In this document: piece by piece, positions 1 through 8,574 of the stretch | Layout of the letters: each line of letters begins with the position of its first letter | How positions within the stretch are numbered: position 1 is the stretch's first letter | Notes under the pieces: generated by a model | The model's input: the letters and a program-made list of their open reading frames with translations, nothing else | The model's database searches: none | Told to the model about the DNA's origin: nothing | Origin: Bacillus methanolicus | Lineage (GTDB): Bacteria > Bacillota > Bacilli > Bacillales > Cytobacillaceae | Length of the DNA: 64,000 nt | Assembly (NCBI RefSeq): GCF_008764295.1 | Contig: NZ_VTQX01000004.1 | Location: 1 to 64,000, forward strand | Reading direction: 5' to 3' | Program-made: the position numbers and the translations under genes

Positions 1-610
1 AAAATACCACAGCCCTAATGACTGCGGTAGACCTTAAATTTTTATACTTTCTTATCTTTTAAAGAAAGATACTGACCAATGTATGCTTGAAGAATCTGGC
101 TTGTATCAAGTAAAAGATGAAAATTCTAGATTTGTTCCATATTTATCTGGGGGCAGCGCTGGAGTTGGACTAGCTTTAATTGAATTACGGAATTTACTTA
201 AGGATGAAAAATGGCAGGAAGAGCTTCTAGGAATCGGAAACACTGCGGTATCTCGTTGTTTCTATAGTCCTGGTTTATTCCGTGGCTTGGCCGGTCTAAT
301 CATTTGTGCAAATGCTCTCGATAAAGAATTTGGATTCATACATGATAGCTCTTATATAAATAAGGCTCTAACAACTATCAATTTATACGTGCTTGAAAAA
401 AACAATCAATATTTTATTCCAGGAGACTTTACTTATCGACTTTCTGGTGATATTTTCTCCGGTTCCTCTGGAATGCTTCTTGCCCTTAGTGAAATAGGTG
501 ATTTGGGTTTTTCATGGCTGCCTATTCCAGAGGTCGCAAAAGTATTTCCTTCTTATAACAAAAATGTTAGCAAAGGAACTAACTTGAAAGGAGGTGAAAT
601 ATATGTATAA
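1..610 (+). pseudogene. 3' end of class III lanthipeptide synthetase (LanKC), cyclase domain, frame-broken at left edge
   Basis: The readable part from about 83 to 610 resembles the C-terminal LanC-like cyclase domain of class III (kinase-cyclase) lanthipeptide synthetases: a PYLSGGSAGVGLAL segment followed by a PGLFRGLAGLI segment is the usual order in that domain. These enzymes phosphorylate and eliminate Ser/Thr and then form lanthionine or labionin rings. Codons 5' of position 83 stay open back to a TAA at 35-37. An upstream stretch that also looks LanC-like (TALMTAVDLKFLYFL) lies in another frame and stops at 60-62, so the gene appears frameshifted here. The kinase and lyase domains would lie to the left of the window. 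Its last codons overlap the start of the precursor gene at 603. Family call is moderately sure; the break is seen directly. Confidence 0.7.
587..600 (+). promoter_or_regulatory. strong ribosome binding site for the lanthipeptide precursor
   Basis: GAAAGGAGGTGAAAT sits just upstream of the ATG at 603, inside the end of the synthetase gene. The near-perfect Shine-Dalgarno sequence supports the 39-codon gene as real. Confidence 0.75.
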
Positions 611-722
611 GGTTTTATCGCTTCAATCCATGAAAGCTAAAAAAGAAATTGAATTACGTGCAGGTTCTTCTCTAAGTATCAACTGTAAAAAATATAGCAC
701 CATTAGTGCATTCATTTGTTAG
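603..722 (+). CDS. class III lanthipeptide precursor (LanA), 39 aa
   Basis: A 39-residue peptide. The leader carries VLSLQ at residues 4-8, matching the hydrophobic-L-x-L-Q leader motif recognised by class III synthetases. The C-terminal core contains S22-x2-S25-x2-C28 and S32-x2-S35-x3-C39, which both fit the Ser-x2-Ser-x(2-5)-Cys pattern that gives labionin (or lanthionine plus dehydroalanine) rings in class III peptides such as labyrinthopeptins. The last residue is the second ring Cys. It overlaps the end of the synthetase gene and has a strong ribosome binding site, and a hairpin follows at 736-770. No precursor of exactly this sequence is known to me. If the synthetase is truly broken the peptide may no longer be modified. 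Confidence 0.8.
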   Translation: MYKVLSLQSMKAKKEIELRAGSSLSINCKKYSTISAFIC

Positions 723-735
723 GCAGCCCTATTGT

Positions 736-770
736 GAAGAACCTATGTGAAGTATTTACATAGGTTCTTC
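736..770 (+). terminator. hairpin after lanthipeptide precursor
   Basis: GAAGAACCTATGT (736-748) pairs perfectly with ACATAGGTTCTTC (758-770) around a 9-nt loop. The T-run is displaced (from about 785), so termination efficiency is uncertain. Confidence 0.6.
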
Positions 771-950
771 ACTTTATACCTATTGTTTTTTTCACAAAGA
801 ATATGGGACGATGAACTTTAAATCCCCATTTCCTCTTTACTTTTCTTATCGTTTATAAGGCAACAGGCTAAAATGACCGCTCCTATAATAACGGCACTTT
901 AGCCAAAGTCCTTTTGACATAATGCTCATTCTTAAAAAGCGAGGATAAAC

Positions 951-1385
951 ATGAATAAAAGTGAACCGCAAAAGTGTGTGTTTATTGTGACTATCATTTC
1001 CTGTTTCCTATTCTGTAGTATGATCATAGTCATATCTCTTTCTCCACTAGCTAATTTAGGGAAAAACTCTAACCAATTCAACTCGATTGGAATGTGGTTA
1101 GCCGTTGGACTCGTTCTTGTTTTATACGTAATCCCTTTAATGATTTATTTTTTAGGGAATGAATTTATTAAATACATAATGGCTGTATTATGTCTTATTG
1201 GTTTATTGATTAGTATAGGGATTACTCTTTTTATCGTTGCTATTGACCATTTTGGAAAGGACATTTCAACGGAGCCCACCTTGTTAGGAAGTATGATTTG
1301 CTGTGGACTACTCTTTCTAACCAATATCATCTGGTTAATCGTAGCATTTGTTCCTATTTCAAAAAATATCGTTCTAAAAAATTAG
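951..1385 (+). CDS. small four-helix membrane protein, unknown function
   Basis: 144 residues with four strongly hydrophobic stretches (roughly residues 9-32, 47-67, 73-98, 112-135) and a short basic tail, so an integral membrane protein. GCGAGG precedes the ATG at 951. No catalytic motif is visible. It lies about 230 bases after the lanthipeptide precursor on the same strand. A role in export or immunity is possible from position alone, but nothing in the sequence shows it. Confidence 0.6.
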   Translation: MNKSEPQKCVFIVTIISCFLFCSMIIVISLSPLANLGKNSNQFNSIGMWLAVGLVLVLYVIPLMIYFLGNEFIKYIMAVLCLIGLLISIGITLFIVAIDHFGKDISTEPTLLGSMICCGLLFLTNIIWLIVAFVPISKNIVLKN

Positions 1386-1434
1386 CCTTACATTAGGGAG
1401 AAAGATTGACGATGCCAATCTATATGAAAGTGAT

Positions 1435-1458
1435 ACCCCTGGATTGAACTTCAGGGGT
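1435..1458. terminator. weak bidirectional hairpin between convergent genes
   Basis: ACCCCTG (1435-1441) pairs with CAGGGGT (1452-1458) between the convergent membrane-protein and lipoprotein genes. There is no clear T-run. Confidence 0.4.
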
Positions 1459-1509
1459 TCTTACTCACATTAATCATTGAATGACCTTCTTTGCTGTACC
1501 TTATCAGGA

Positions 1510-1965
1510 CTAGTTTAAATTCAAATAGGCTGCAACTTCATCGGGCACTTGAAAATATAAATCAATAAAAGACACTTGAAGAGAAACATATGGAATATCT
1601 TTGTATGTGATAAGCCGAGCAACCTCCTGTAATGGCGAAGGATTGTCTTTTTTTTCACCCAATTTGATTGTCTTTGATTGCATGAAAACATATTCATATT
1701 GTTTTTTTGCACCTTTTGGTAAAGCCGTTACACTCTCCCACTTTTCTAAATTTTGTTGCGTTATGAACGTTTCGATTTCATCTTTTTCCGTATAAGTCTT
1801 TAATACCTTACCGTTATCCTCTTTTTCTATTTTTTGTGCCTTTGCAATCGTTTGAATATTTGCTTCTAAATCGTCCGCTACTTCTGACTCATCATCACCG
1901 CTCATATTACATCCACTTAATAATAACGCAGCTATCACCATCATATACCCCAGCGCTTTTTTCAC
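1510..1965 (-). CDS. lipoprotein, unknown function
   Basis: 151 residues. An N-terminal signal sequence ends in a lipobox (LLLSGC, Cys at residue 19), so the mature protein should be lipid-anchored on the outer face of the membrane. The start is GTG at 1965 with AGGTGGTG about 8 bases upstream; no ATG fits as well. The rest is charged with an acidic linker after the Cys and no recognised domain. It is convergent with the membrane-protein gene at 951. Confidence 0.65.
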   Translation of the reverse strand: MKKALGYMMVIAALLLSGCNMSGDDESEVADDLEANIQTIAKAQKIEKEDNGKVLKTYTEKDEIETFITQQNLEKWESVTALPKGAKKQYEYVFMQSKTIKLGEKKDNPSPLQEVARLITYKDIPYVSLQVSFIDLYFQVPDEVAAYLNLN

Positions 1966-2743
1966 CAGTTAGACACCACCTATTGTCTTAAATCTTTTTC
2001 GAACAAAGTAAACGTGTAACCTCTTTTTATTAATCTCTTCATTACCTCCTTCTTGAGAAAACAACAGATACATCCATTATATCCCAAAACCTAATTTTTC
2101 CATAATGACCTAATGATGTAATTTATTTTAAGTCTTAAGTCTGATCTTCATAATTTGTCCTCCATAATCAGCTTATTGGTCAACTTTACTTGCAAGCCTA
2201 CTCCCCATGCATTTTCATTCCGCCTTGCGCTGCAAATTCCAAATCTGCATTTGAATCCGCTCCTTTTTCCTTACTTGTCTCCCATTTGCCCGTGGAGTGG
2301 AGTTCAATACAATCAGCCATCTTTGTTCAGTCAATGTGGACAGAGTTCACCTCTCAACATTAGATACAGTATGCAAAGTGTTAGACATCAACATTCAGGA
2401 GTTAATCAAGGTGGAATATCCTCTCTCAATAAAGTAATCGGTTTTTTGTACGTCAAAGTTGCGAAAAATTTAAAAGATAAGAGAGAAAGCGAAGATAAGT
2501 TGTAGGAAAATAAAAATGATGGTAATTGTGATTATTTATTTAACAAAATAAATAGTAAATAGGGCATACGTTTTTAATGTGTGTACGTACTATATAAATT
2601 GTAGAAACATAATCTAGGGCTTACAGGAGTCACTCATATTCTCCGTATACAAAATGAACTATTCGTCACTGGGTAGCCCCACCAACATAAAAGAAACCTT
2701 GAAAAGCATTTAGCTAATCAAGGTATGCGTATTATTATGTTTT
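1966..2743. other. 778-bp stretch without a supportable gene
   Basis: AT-rich. The only long open frame (2155-2505, plus) has no ribosome binding site, unusual composition and no recognisable domain. I see no RNA gene or repeat here. It may be decayed sequence at the border of the toxin island. Confidence 0.5.
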
Positions 2744-3184
2744 TTAATCAACTAGTAACTCCAAGTAGTATTTGTCATTTTTTTCTATTTTTCTTAAAAA
2801 TTCTTCAAGAGAATCCGCAATTTGAATATCATAATAGTAAACCGGACTGCTATTCTTTTCATTCAATTCAATTGACATTAAAGCTGATTCACTACCTTCA
2901 AAAAATATTAGTTTGTTATTTTCAAATTCATCATAGATTTCTATGTCAGGATAAAACTCAAAATCATTATCTCTTAATCGAAAATCTCTTACGGAATAAG
3001 GATCCATAATACGATTTATATTAAACTCTGAACCTTTAATAAACCCGTAGCCAACCTCTATATAAAAGTTAACTAACTCCTTAGGAAATTTTAAATTGAG
3101 TTCCTTTTCAACCTCTTTTATTTCATTTTCAGTTACTGGATAAAAACTATTTTCTTGATTTGCCTTCATAGATTCGTATCCCAT
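2744..3184 (-). CDS. SMI1/KNR4 (SUKH)-type immunity protein for the orphan nuclease tip
   Basis: 146 residues with the layout of SMI1/KNR4 proteins: an N-terminal segment with E-x-E-I-x-x-x-E-K-x-L and FPKELVNFY, then a central acidic region and a C-terminal SLEEFL helix. SUKH proteins commonly serve as immunity proteins to nuclease toxins of LXG and related secretion systems. Its ATG overlaps by one base the stop (TAATG) of the displaced toxin tip just upstream, and AAAGGAGG precedes it. Tight coupling supports toxin-immunity pairing, although the toxin tip is frameshifted. Confidence 0.75.
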   Translation of the reverse strand: MGYESMKANQENSFYPVTENEIKEVEKELNLKFPKELVNFYIEVGYGFIKGSEFNINRIMDPYSVRDFRLRDNDFEFYPDIEIYDEFENNKLIFFEGSESALMSIELNEKNSSPVYYYDIQIADSLEEFLRKIEKNDKYYLELLVD

Positions 3185-3848
3185 TATTTTTTACCTCCTT
3201 TAAATAGTGTGTTTGCTGGTGAACCTGTTCCATAAATACCAGCTTGATGCTCATTTGGGAATTTTGCAGGATGCACATTCCACCATTCATGTTCTCCTCC
3301 AAATGTATTCTCAATTATATGATGAGCATCATACTTATCTCCTTTTTTCCTAATTATTTTATCTGTTTTTTTTGAAACAACATTTTCATTGTACTCAGGC
3401 CACTTTTGTCCAGTATTTTCTTCCCACTCTTTGATTACTTTATTTTATTTTTTACTTTATCAAATTCTGCTCTATGCTTAGCTGTTTCTATTGGAGACAT
3501 TTTTTTATATTCTTTATTTCTTAAAGCTTCCTTCAACTTCTCTATTTGTTTTTTAGGTAACTCTCTGCCTGTTCGTCCTTCTATATCTCTAATATATTTT
3601 TTTATTGTATCTGAATCTATCTTATTACCCGCACCCTTCCCAACCCCATCCTTCACCTTCTGCGCAAAGTTCATGACGGAGTTTTTGGCACTGTTGACGG
3701 CATCGCCGATGGTGGCTTGTGGCATTTTGGCGCCGCCGGCCATCACGAATTGCGGGGTTGGAAGCGGCGTGTCGGCGATTTTCTTCATCAGTCCTGCAGC
3801 GGTGTTGCGAAGGCTGTGAACTATGAAATTCAGTAAAGCATTGTTCAA
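3184..3848 (-). pseudogene. orphan LXG toxin C-terminal module (HNH/Endo VII-like nuclease), frameshifted
   Basis: The upstream part (3435-3848) starts with about 63 residues nearly identical to residues 356-418 of the full LXG toxin at 4426-6120 and then diverges into a different tip. It stops at 3435, but another frame continues with a nuclease-like end: DAHHIIENTFGGEHEWWN followed by VHPAKFPNEHQ, His-rich residues typical of HNH/Endo VII toxin domains, ending at 3184. One extra A in the A-rich stretch near 3440-3455 would restore one frame. There is no LXG N-terminus, signal or convincing start, so this is a displaced tip module of the kind that can recombine into the main toxin gene. The exact nuclease subfamily is inferred. 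Confidence 0.75.
3625..3817. repeat. 193-bp direct repeat, copy 1 (toxin linker)
   Basis: By eye, about 10 mismatches in 193 bp to 4865-5057, without gaps. It encodes the conserved linker before the variable toxin tip, so it can act as a recombination arm for swapping tips. Confidence 0.9.
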
Positions 3849-3872
3849 TGTCGTCCAAAATTAAAACTCTTA

Positions 3873-3917
3873 ACAAAAAAACAAAAACACCTGTTGCCTA
3901 ATAAGGCAATCAAGTGC
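3873..3917 (-). terminator. terminator of the LXG toxin-immunity operon
   Basis: Read on the minus strand, an imperfect stem with loop TTATTA (arms 3904-3917 and 3887-3898) is followed by TGTTTTTGTTTTTTTG. It separates the active toxin-immunity pair from the orphan module. Confidence 0.65.
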
Positions 3918-3961
3918 TTTATAATTCGCTGTATAATGTTCTTCATGGTTAATAGTTCTTT

Positions 3962-4411
3962 TTATTCTTCAGTATCTTCGTATAAATTATCTAAAAATTC
4001 ATCAATACCGTTTGCTAAAAAATACATGTTACTCATATCATTAGGGTCTTCCGGTTCTTGTTCATGATCCCAAAAATAAATCTTGTCGTAATAAGGGTCC
4101 TTTGTCCCTAAACATATAACATTTCCCGAAGGATCATCTCCTATTGGAATAAATCCTACTGGTAACCTCTCATCCATTATCTCGATAAAATCTGTCAAAT
4201 TATCATACATATCGCCAATTCCATAAAAAACATTCAAAACACTTGGTCCTTGCTCAGTTGATATCATAAATGTATTAGGTATCACTTTTCCCCCATTCCA
4301 TTTTAGTAAAAAGTTAATATATTGTTCAGTTAGTTTAATATTATTTTCATTTTCAAATGTTTCTATTTGTTCTAATGAAAGATTATCATGTGAATCATAA
4401 ATTTTCACCAT
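3962..4411 (-). CDS. SMI1/KNR4 (SUKH) immunity protein for the WHH nuclease toxin
   Basis: 149 residues with typical SMI1/KNR4 features: LSLEQIETFENENNIKL followed by YINFLLKWNGG near residues 30-42, a central PIGDDPSGNVICLG segment and a YFLANGIDEFLDNL helix at the C-terminus. It is 14 bases downstream of the LXG toxin stop on the same strand and is presumably the cognate cytoplasmic immunity protein, protecting the producer from its own nuclease. The pairing is inferred from position. Confidence 0.85.
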   Translation of the reverse strand: MVKIYDSHDNLSLEQIETFENENNIKLTEQYINFLLKWNGGKVIPNTFMISTEQGPSVLNVFYGIGDMYDNLTDFIEIMDERLPVGFIPIGDDPSGNVICLGTKDPYYDKIYFWDHEQEPEDPNDMSNMYFLANGIDEFLDNLYEDTEE

Positions 4412-4425
4412 ATATATCCTCCTAA

Positions 4426-6120
4426 CTAATTTCCATTAACAATACTTACTCCACCTGCATGAGTAAATTCTCTATGAACTTTTTTATCAACAAGGATCAT
4501 TGTTTTTCCATCTTGATGATGATGCCAAGTATAACCTTCAGGAGCTTCATTTAATGAAGCAACTGGTGGGTCAGAGTCTTTGTTCAATCCCGCCTTTTTA
4601 TTTGCGCTTTTATAATCCATTGGACGATTCGTTGGACTTGCAATTTCAATTTCTACCGGCTTAACAGTTGGGTGTGCATATTCAGTGAAGTCTGGATATC
4701 CATCAGGATACCTTACAGTCTGCCCCTTCTTATTTGTATATACCCAAGTACCATCTTCAACGATTTTCACTGTACCACCTTTCTTTGTCCATTTATCCGG
4801 TGCAGGAGAATATGATGGTTTAGTGGCAAGTTGCTCCTTTGTAAATTGGACTTTTAGATTACTTTTACCCGCACCCTTCCCAACCCCATCCTTCACCTTT
4901 TGCGCAAACTTCATGACGGAGTTCTTGGCACTATTGACAGCATCGCCGATGGTGGCTTGTGGCATTTTGGTGCCGCCGGCCATCGCGAATTGCGGGGTTG
5001 GGAGCGGCGTGTCGGCAATTTTCTTCATCAGTCCTGCGGCGGTGTTGCGAAGGCTGTTAAAGCCTTGTTTCACTTTGGCCAGAACGGCTTTACCCGTTTC
5101 CATCACTTTATCTGGGTTGAGGACATGCTTGATCTTATCGAGCTGCTTGCCGCCCCATTTGAATACTTTGACTCCGCCTTTGGCGATCGGACCGCCAAAG
5201 ATGGCAGCTAAGAGGACGCCTCGCTCGAGATTACCAATGTCTCTGCCCGTAATAAAGTCTTTGCCTGTTAGCGCCTCGATTCCCGATTTAATGTTGGAAA
5301 TGCCGGGAATGAAATCTAATCCACCCGATAGCCAGCCTCTCCAATTTGATTCCGTGTCCTGTACAGAGTCGTTAGCCGTTGCGGCTGGATTAGTCGTTAG
5401 TCCTTGTTCTTCCAAGTTAGTTTGAACGGAAGAAAGGCTGTAGGACAGGAATCGCTCGAGATTCGGGATGGGCAATATGCTTAGTTTTAGCGCCAGTTGA
5501 CTTGGACGGTATTGCGATAAAACGAGTTCTCTTCTTTCGAAGAGGGTGCTGATTTCTTGGATCGTGCGATGTAATGTATGTAAGTCTTGGCTGGTTGCTT
5601 CCAAGCTGTACGAGCCGTGACGGTCGAATTCGTGAAGTCGTTCGATCGTTTCTTGTTCATGCTGTTCCGCCGTTTTCACCTGCTGGACAAAGGCGCTGTC
5701 GTTCAGTCTTGGCAAGGCGACGATATCGCTGACCGAATCCATAATGCTGTTGCCTTCTGCCGTTAGCTCTCTTGTGATCGTTTCGGCTTGCTTTAAGCCT
5801 TGTTCGACATCGTGCTCGAGAAAACTTTGGCGGATGAAGCCCTGCGGTGACGGTTCAAAGCCTCGCAAGGTGGAGATGAGTTGCTTCAGGGCGGTTTCAT
5901 ATTGCGCTAACGTGTCTTGCCAAAACCGCAAGAGTGGCAGGTGGGCTTCCTCGTAAAAGGAGCGAATCGAATGGCCCCCATCCCCTTTGAAGCTGTCTTC
6001 CAAAGCGATTAAAGCTTTGATGTTTTTTTCAATCGCCTCCAATTGCACGTTGAGCTGACTTAGCCCCTTGAGCGTCTCTTCGACGCCCGCGTGCAATTCT
6101 GCGGCATCTAATACCTTCAT
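4426..6120 (-). CDS. LXG-domain polymorphic toxin with WHH nuclease tip
   Basis: 564 residues. Residues 1 to about 215 are an LXG domain (start DAAELHAGVEETL; GDGGHSIRSFYEEAH near 47-60; long helices), the region that targets such toxins to the type VII secretion system. Residues 216-355 form a glycine-rich middle with hydrophobic stretches. Residues 356-418 are the repeated linker. Residues about 420-564 are the tip, with WHHH at 532-535, DGKTMILVDKKVH to 549 and EFTHAGG, matching the WHH family of HNH/Endo VII nucleases. GAGGTG precedes the ATG. The N-terminal part is clearly more GC-rich than the tip, which suggests tip replacement. Target (DNA or RNA) cannot be read from sequence. Confidence 0.9.
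   Translation of the reverse strand: MKVLDAAELHAGVEETLKGLSQLNVQLEAIEKNIKALIALEDSFKGDGGHSIRSFYEEAHLPLLRFWQDTLAQYETALKQLISTLRGFEPSPQGFIRQSFLEHDVEQGLKQAETITRELTAEGNSIMDSVSDIVALPRLNDSAFVQQVKTAEQHEQETIERLHEFDRHGSYSLEATSQDLHTLHRTIQEISTLFERRELVLSQYRPSQLALKLSILPIPNLERFLSYSLSSVQTNLEEQGLTTNPAATANDSVQDTESNWRGWLSGGLDFIPGISNIKSGIEALTGKDFITGRDIGNLERGVLLAAIFGGPIAKGGVKVFKWGGKQLDKIKHVLNPDKVMETGKAVLAKVKQGFNSLRNTAAGLMKKIADTPLPTPQFAMAGGTKMPQATIGDAVNSAKNSVMKFAQKVKDGVGKGAGKSNLKVQFTKEQLATKPSYSPAPDKWTKKGGTVKIVEDGTWVYTNKKGQTVRYPDGYPDFTEYAHPTVKPVEIEIASPTNRPMDYKSANKKAGLNKDSDPPVASLNEAPEGYTWHHHQDGKTMILVDKKVHREFTHAGGVSIVNGN
4865..5057. repeat. 193-bp direct repeat, copy 2 (inside LXG toxin gene)
   Basis: Partner of 3625-3817, same orientation. 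It lies directly before the switch from conserved to toxin-specific sequence. Confidence 0.9.
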
Positions 6121-6454
6121 TATATTTCACCTCACAGCTTTTTCCCATTGAAAAGGCACCTAGCGAAGGAGAGAAGTCTATTAATCTTCTTCATACATTT
6201 CGACCTATTAGTCATCAATGACTAAACGTCTCCACTTCATTAGAAGTCCTTACATACACATGATAAATAACCAAAATATGTTAACAAGTGAAAAATATAC
6301 CATTTAATACTAGTTCTTGAGATGCATTTAAGAAAAAAGAAAAGCGTCCCAGTTTAAAACAAAAAAATAAGAGGTGCCTAACACATAATTAGGACCTCTT
6401 ATTCTCTAGGTTTCGTCTTTATTTTTAGTTAAGGCTGCAAATGTATCGTTCAAT
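6121..6454. other. intergenic stretch upstream of LXG toxin gene
   Basis: 334 bp carrying the toxin gene's promoter region and, at its right side, the protease terminator. No gene seen. Confidence 0.5.
6351..6403 (-). terminator. terminator of the SLH protease gene
   Basis: AATAAGAGGT (6366-6375) pairs with ACCTCTTATT (6394-6403), extended inward by CCTAA/TTAGG, loop CACATAA. On the minus strand it is followed by a run of T (complement of the A-run at 6360-6366). Confidence 0.8.
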
Positions 6455-8353
6455 TCATCGAAAAAAATCGTTTTCCGCTCTTGCTAGAAAAACAGAAAAA
6501 GTAGCGCGAGTCATATACTCATACGGTCTAAAGGTGCCATCCGGATAGCCTAATGTTATCCCTGAACCGGCAATATTAGCTATTTCTTGTGCACCAGTCA
6601 CATTCCCATTTACATCAGAAAAGCTTGTATTATGAGAGTTCGCGAGACCAAATCCTTTCGAAAGGAGAATCGCCATTTCCGCTCTTGTTACAGGCTGGTC
6701 TGGTCTAAAGGTGCCATCTGGGAAACCAGAGAGATACCCTTGCTCTGCCGCTGACTCAATATATCCTGATGCAAAATTATTTTTCCCTACGTCTGAAAAT
6801 CTTGTTTTTCGCTGCGTCTTATTAAGTTCTAGTGCTCTGCCCATCATGGCCACTGCCTGCGCTCTTGTAACCTGTTGAGTTGGACCCATGAGCTGATCCC
6901 CAAGCCCCAATAGAATCGATTGAGAATTTAAGTAGATCATATGTCTGCTATACCAAAGAGAATTTGTTAAATCTTTAAAGTGTGGGGCCGTCAATGTAAC
7001 CTCTGCCTTATACTTTTTACTCGTTTGTTCCATTCCATCTTCAACAGGGTAAACTGTATATTCTACATCCCCTTGTACCCCATAATCATAAACAGTAGGA
7101 TTAGAAGAGTTTGAGACAATTAACTGATCAAAGCGATATAAATTGTAAGACGGATACTTGCTCAAAAAATCTTTAAGGTCTAGCTTAACGGAACCATCAG
7201 AGCCTATTACTGGTTCTGGCAAAAGATGTGCGGAATCAACTTGCGCCAGCCCGTATCCATAGAATCGATCTCGTCCTGGAGTCCCCAGATCAAGTGCATT
7301 TTCCCGTAACAATTCCCTTATTTCCACATTAGATAGATGGGGGTATTTCTCCATATACAATGCGGCAAGTCCGGAAACATATGGTGCTGCCATTGAGGTA
7401 CCTGACATATACATATATCCACCTGGAACTGTGCTATAAACAGCATCCCCAGGCGCAGCAAGTTCAACGCTGTCTCCGGTTCCAGAAGTCGGCAAGCGCA
7501 CATTGTTCTTATTTACCGCTGAAACGGCAATAACACTGTCAAATCTTGCTGGATATTGCACCGTGTCGGTGTCACCACTAGCTGTGCCTTCATTTCCTGT
7601 AGCTGCAATAACTAGTATTCCATTTTTATAGGCTTGATCGAGCAGCGTCTTCATCGCTGGATTGAGATTTGGTGTGGAAAGACTTAAGTTAATGATGTCG
7701 ACTTTTTGACTAATTGCCCAATCTATTCCAGCCATAATTGTCGTTAATGTACCTTCCCCCTTCCGATCAAGCGCCTTTACGGCATAAATTTCCACTCCGG
7801 GAGCTACTCCTACTGTTCCAATATCATTATCAAGCGCTGCAATAATTCCAGCTACATGTGTACCATGACCGTTATTGTCATGGTATGAATTATAACAATC
7901 CGAACTGTCTAAAACACAGACTCCCGCTTTAATCTTTAAGTCCGGGTGTGTCGCTACTCCTGAATCAATAACGGCTACCTTGATTCCTTTTCCTGTTAGA
8001 TCATTAGGATATTTATTTGTCATATTAAGATTTGTAAAAGCGTATGGTGTTACTTGGGCATTAATCTCCACAACACTTTCCTTCTCAATAATTTCAACAG
8101 CTTTGTTATCCTTTAGCGACTCTAACTTTGAATTTTCTAACTCAATGGTTGCCCCGTGAATATTTTCATATTCCCTTATCAGTTTAACCCCTGATTCTTC
8201 AATATCGGCAAAATCATGTTCGCCATTAAAAATGACCACATATCTTGATGAATCCTCCAATGGCTCTTGAGCTTCTGCATTCATTTCGATAGGAGCTACG
8301 AATAGAGAAAATGACATCATGATGACAAGCCATAAAAAATGCATCTTTTTCAC
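6455..8353 (-). CDS. secreted subtilisin-like serine protease with C-terminal SLH domains
   Basis: 632 residues. Signal peptide about 1-27; inhibitor I9-type propeptide about 37-100; peptidase S8 domain about 118-375 with catalytic Asp130 (VAVIDSG), His163 (NGHGTHVAG) and Ser320 (GTSMAAPYVSG), and oxyanion Asn254 (ATGNEG). A spacer of about 380-460 is followed by SLH repeats from about 460 to 632 (FSDVGKNNFASGYI, GYLSGFPDGTFRP, TLGYPDGTFRP), which should hold the mature enzyme on secondary cell-wall polymer. All catalytic residues are present, so it is probably active. The next upstream gene on the same strand is another SLH enzyme. Confidence 0.93.
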   Translation of the reverse strand: MKKMHFLWLVIMMSFSLFVAPIEMNAEAQEPLEDSSRYVVIFNGEHDFADIEESGVKLIREYENIHGATIELENSKLESLKDNKAVEIIEKESVVEINAQVTPYAFTNLNMTNKYPNDLTGKGIKVAVIDSGVATHPDLKIKAGVCVLDSSDCYNSYHDNNGHGTHVAGIIAALDNDIGTVGVAPGVEIYAVKALDRKGEGTLTTIMAGIDWAISQKVDIINLSLSTPNLNPAMKTLLDQAYKNGILVIAATGNEGTASGDTDTVQYPARFDSVIAVSAVNKNNVRLPTSGTGDSVELAAPGDAVYSTVPGGYMYMSGTSMAAPYVSGLAALYMEKYPHLSNVEIRELLRENALDLGTPGRDRFYGYGLAQVDSAHLLPEPVIGSDGSVKLDLKDFLSKYPSYNLYRFDQLIVSNSSNPTVYDYGVQGDVEYTVYPVEDGMEQTSKKYKAEVTLTAPHFKDLTNSLWYSRHMIYLNSQSILLGLGDQLMGPTQQVTRAQAVAMMGRALELNKTQRKTRFSDVGKNNFASGYIESAAEQGYLSGFPDGTFRPDQPVTRAEMAILLSKGFGLANSHNTSFSDVNGNVTGAQEIANIAGSGITLGYPDGTFRPYEYMTRATFSVFLARAENDFFR

Positions 8354-8455
8354 TTTGTATACCCTCCATTTTCTCGATAGACTTTACCGTTTCCCTGTTT
8401 TCTTCGTAATAAAGGTTCTTTTCCGTTTCTGCGCCTCGTTCTTGAGCAAAGAAAA

Positions 8456-8470
8456 ATCGTTTTAAACGAT
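8456..8470. promoter_or_regulatory. 15-bp palindrome upstream of the SLH protease
   Basis: ATCGTTT-T-AAACGAT lies about 100 bases upstream of the protease start, and on the minus strand directly after a TATAAT-like -10 (GATTATAATC, near 8471-8480). The placement fits a repressor operator. No regulator is identified. Confidence 0.35.
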
Positions 8471-8534
8471 GTGATTATAATCAGCTATTCATTTATCATC
8501 CCAGCGAGATGAGACCTATTTGGCATCTTGATAG

Positions 8535-8571
8535 AAAAAATGAGTCCGTTTAATAACTGGACTCATTTTTT
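8535..8571. terminator. terminator of the SLH amidase gene
   Basis: AAAAAATGAGTCC (8535-8547) pairs perfectly with GGACTCATTTTTT (8559-8571). A-run and T-run on the two sides make it usable in both directions; it follows the amidase stop immediately. Confidence 0.88.
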
Positions 8572-8574
8572 ATT

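Noticed and set aside
2155-2505. 116-codon open frame on the plus strand
   Set aside because: No ribosome binding site, no family resemblance and composition unlike its neighbours.
4685-5425. 246-codon open frame antisense to the LXG toxin
   Set aside because: It is the complement of a well-supported gene; Phe/Leu/Pro-rich composition typical of a shadow frame.
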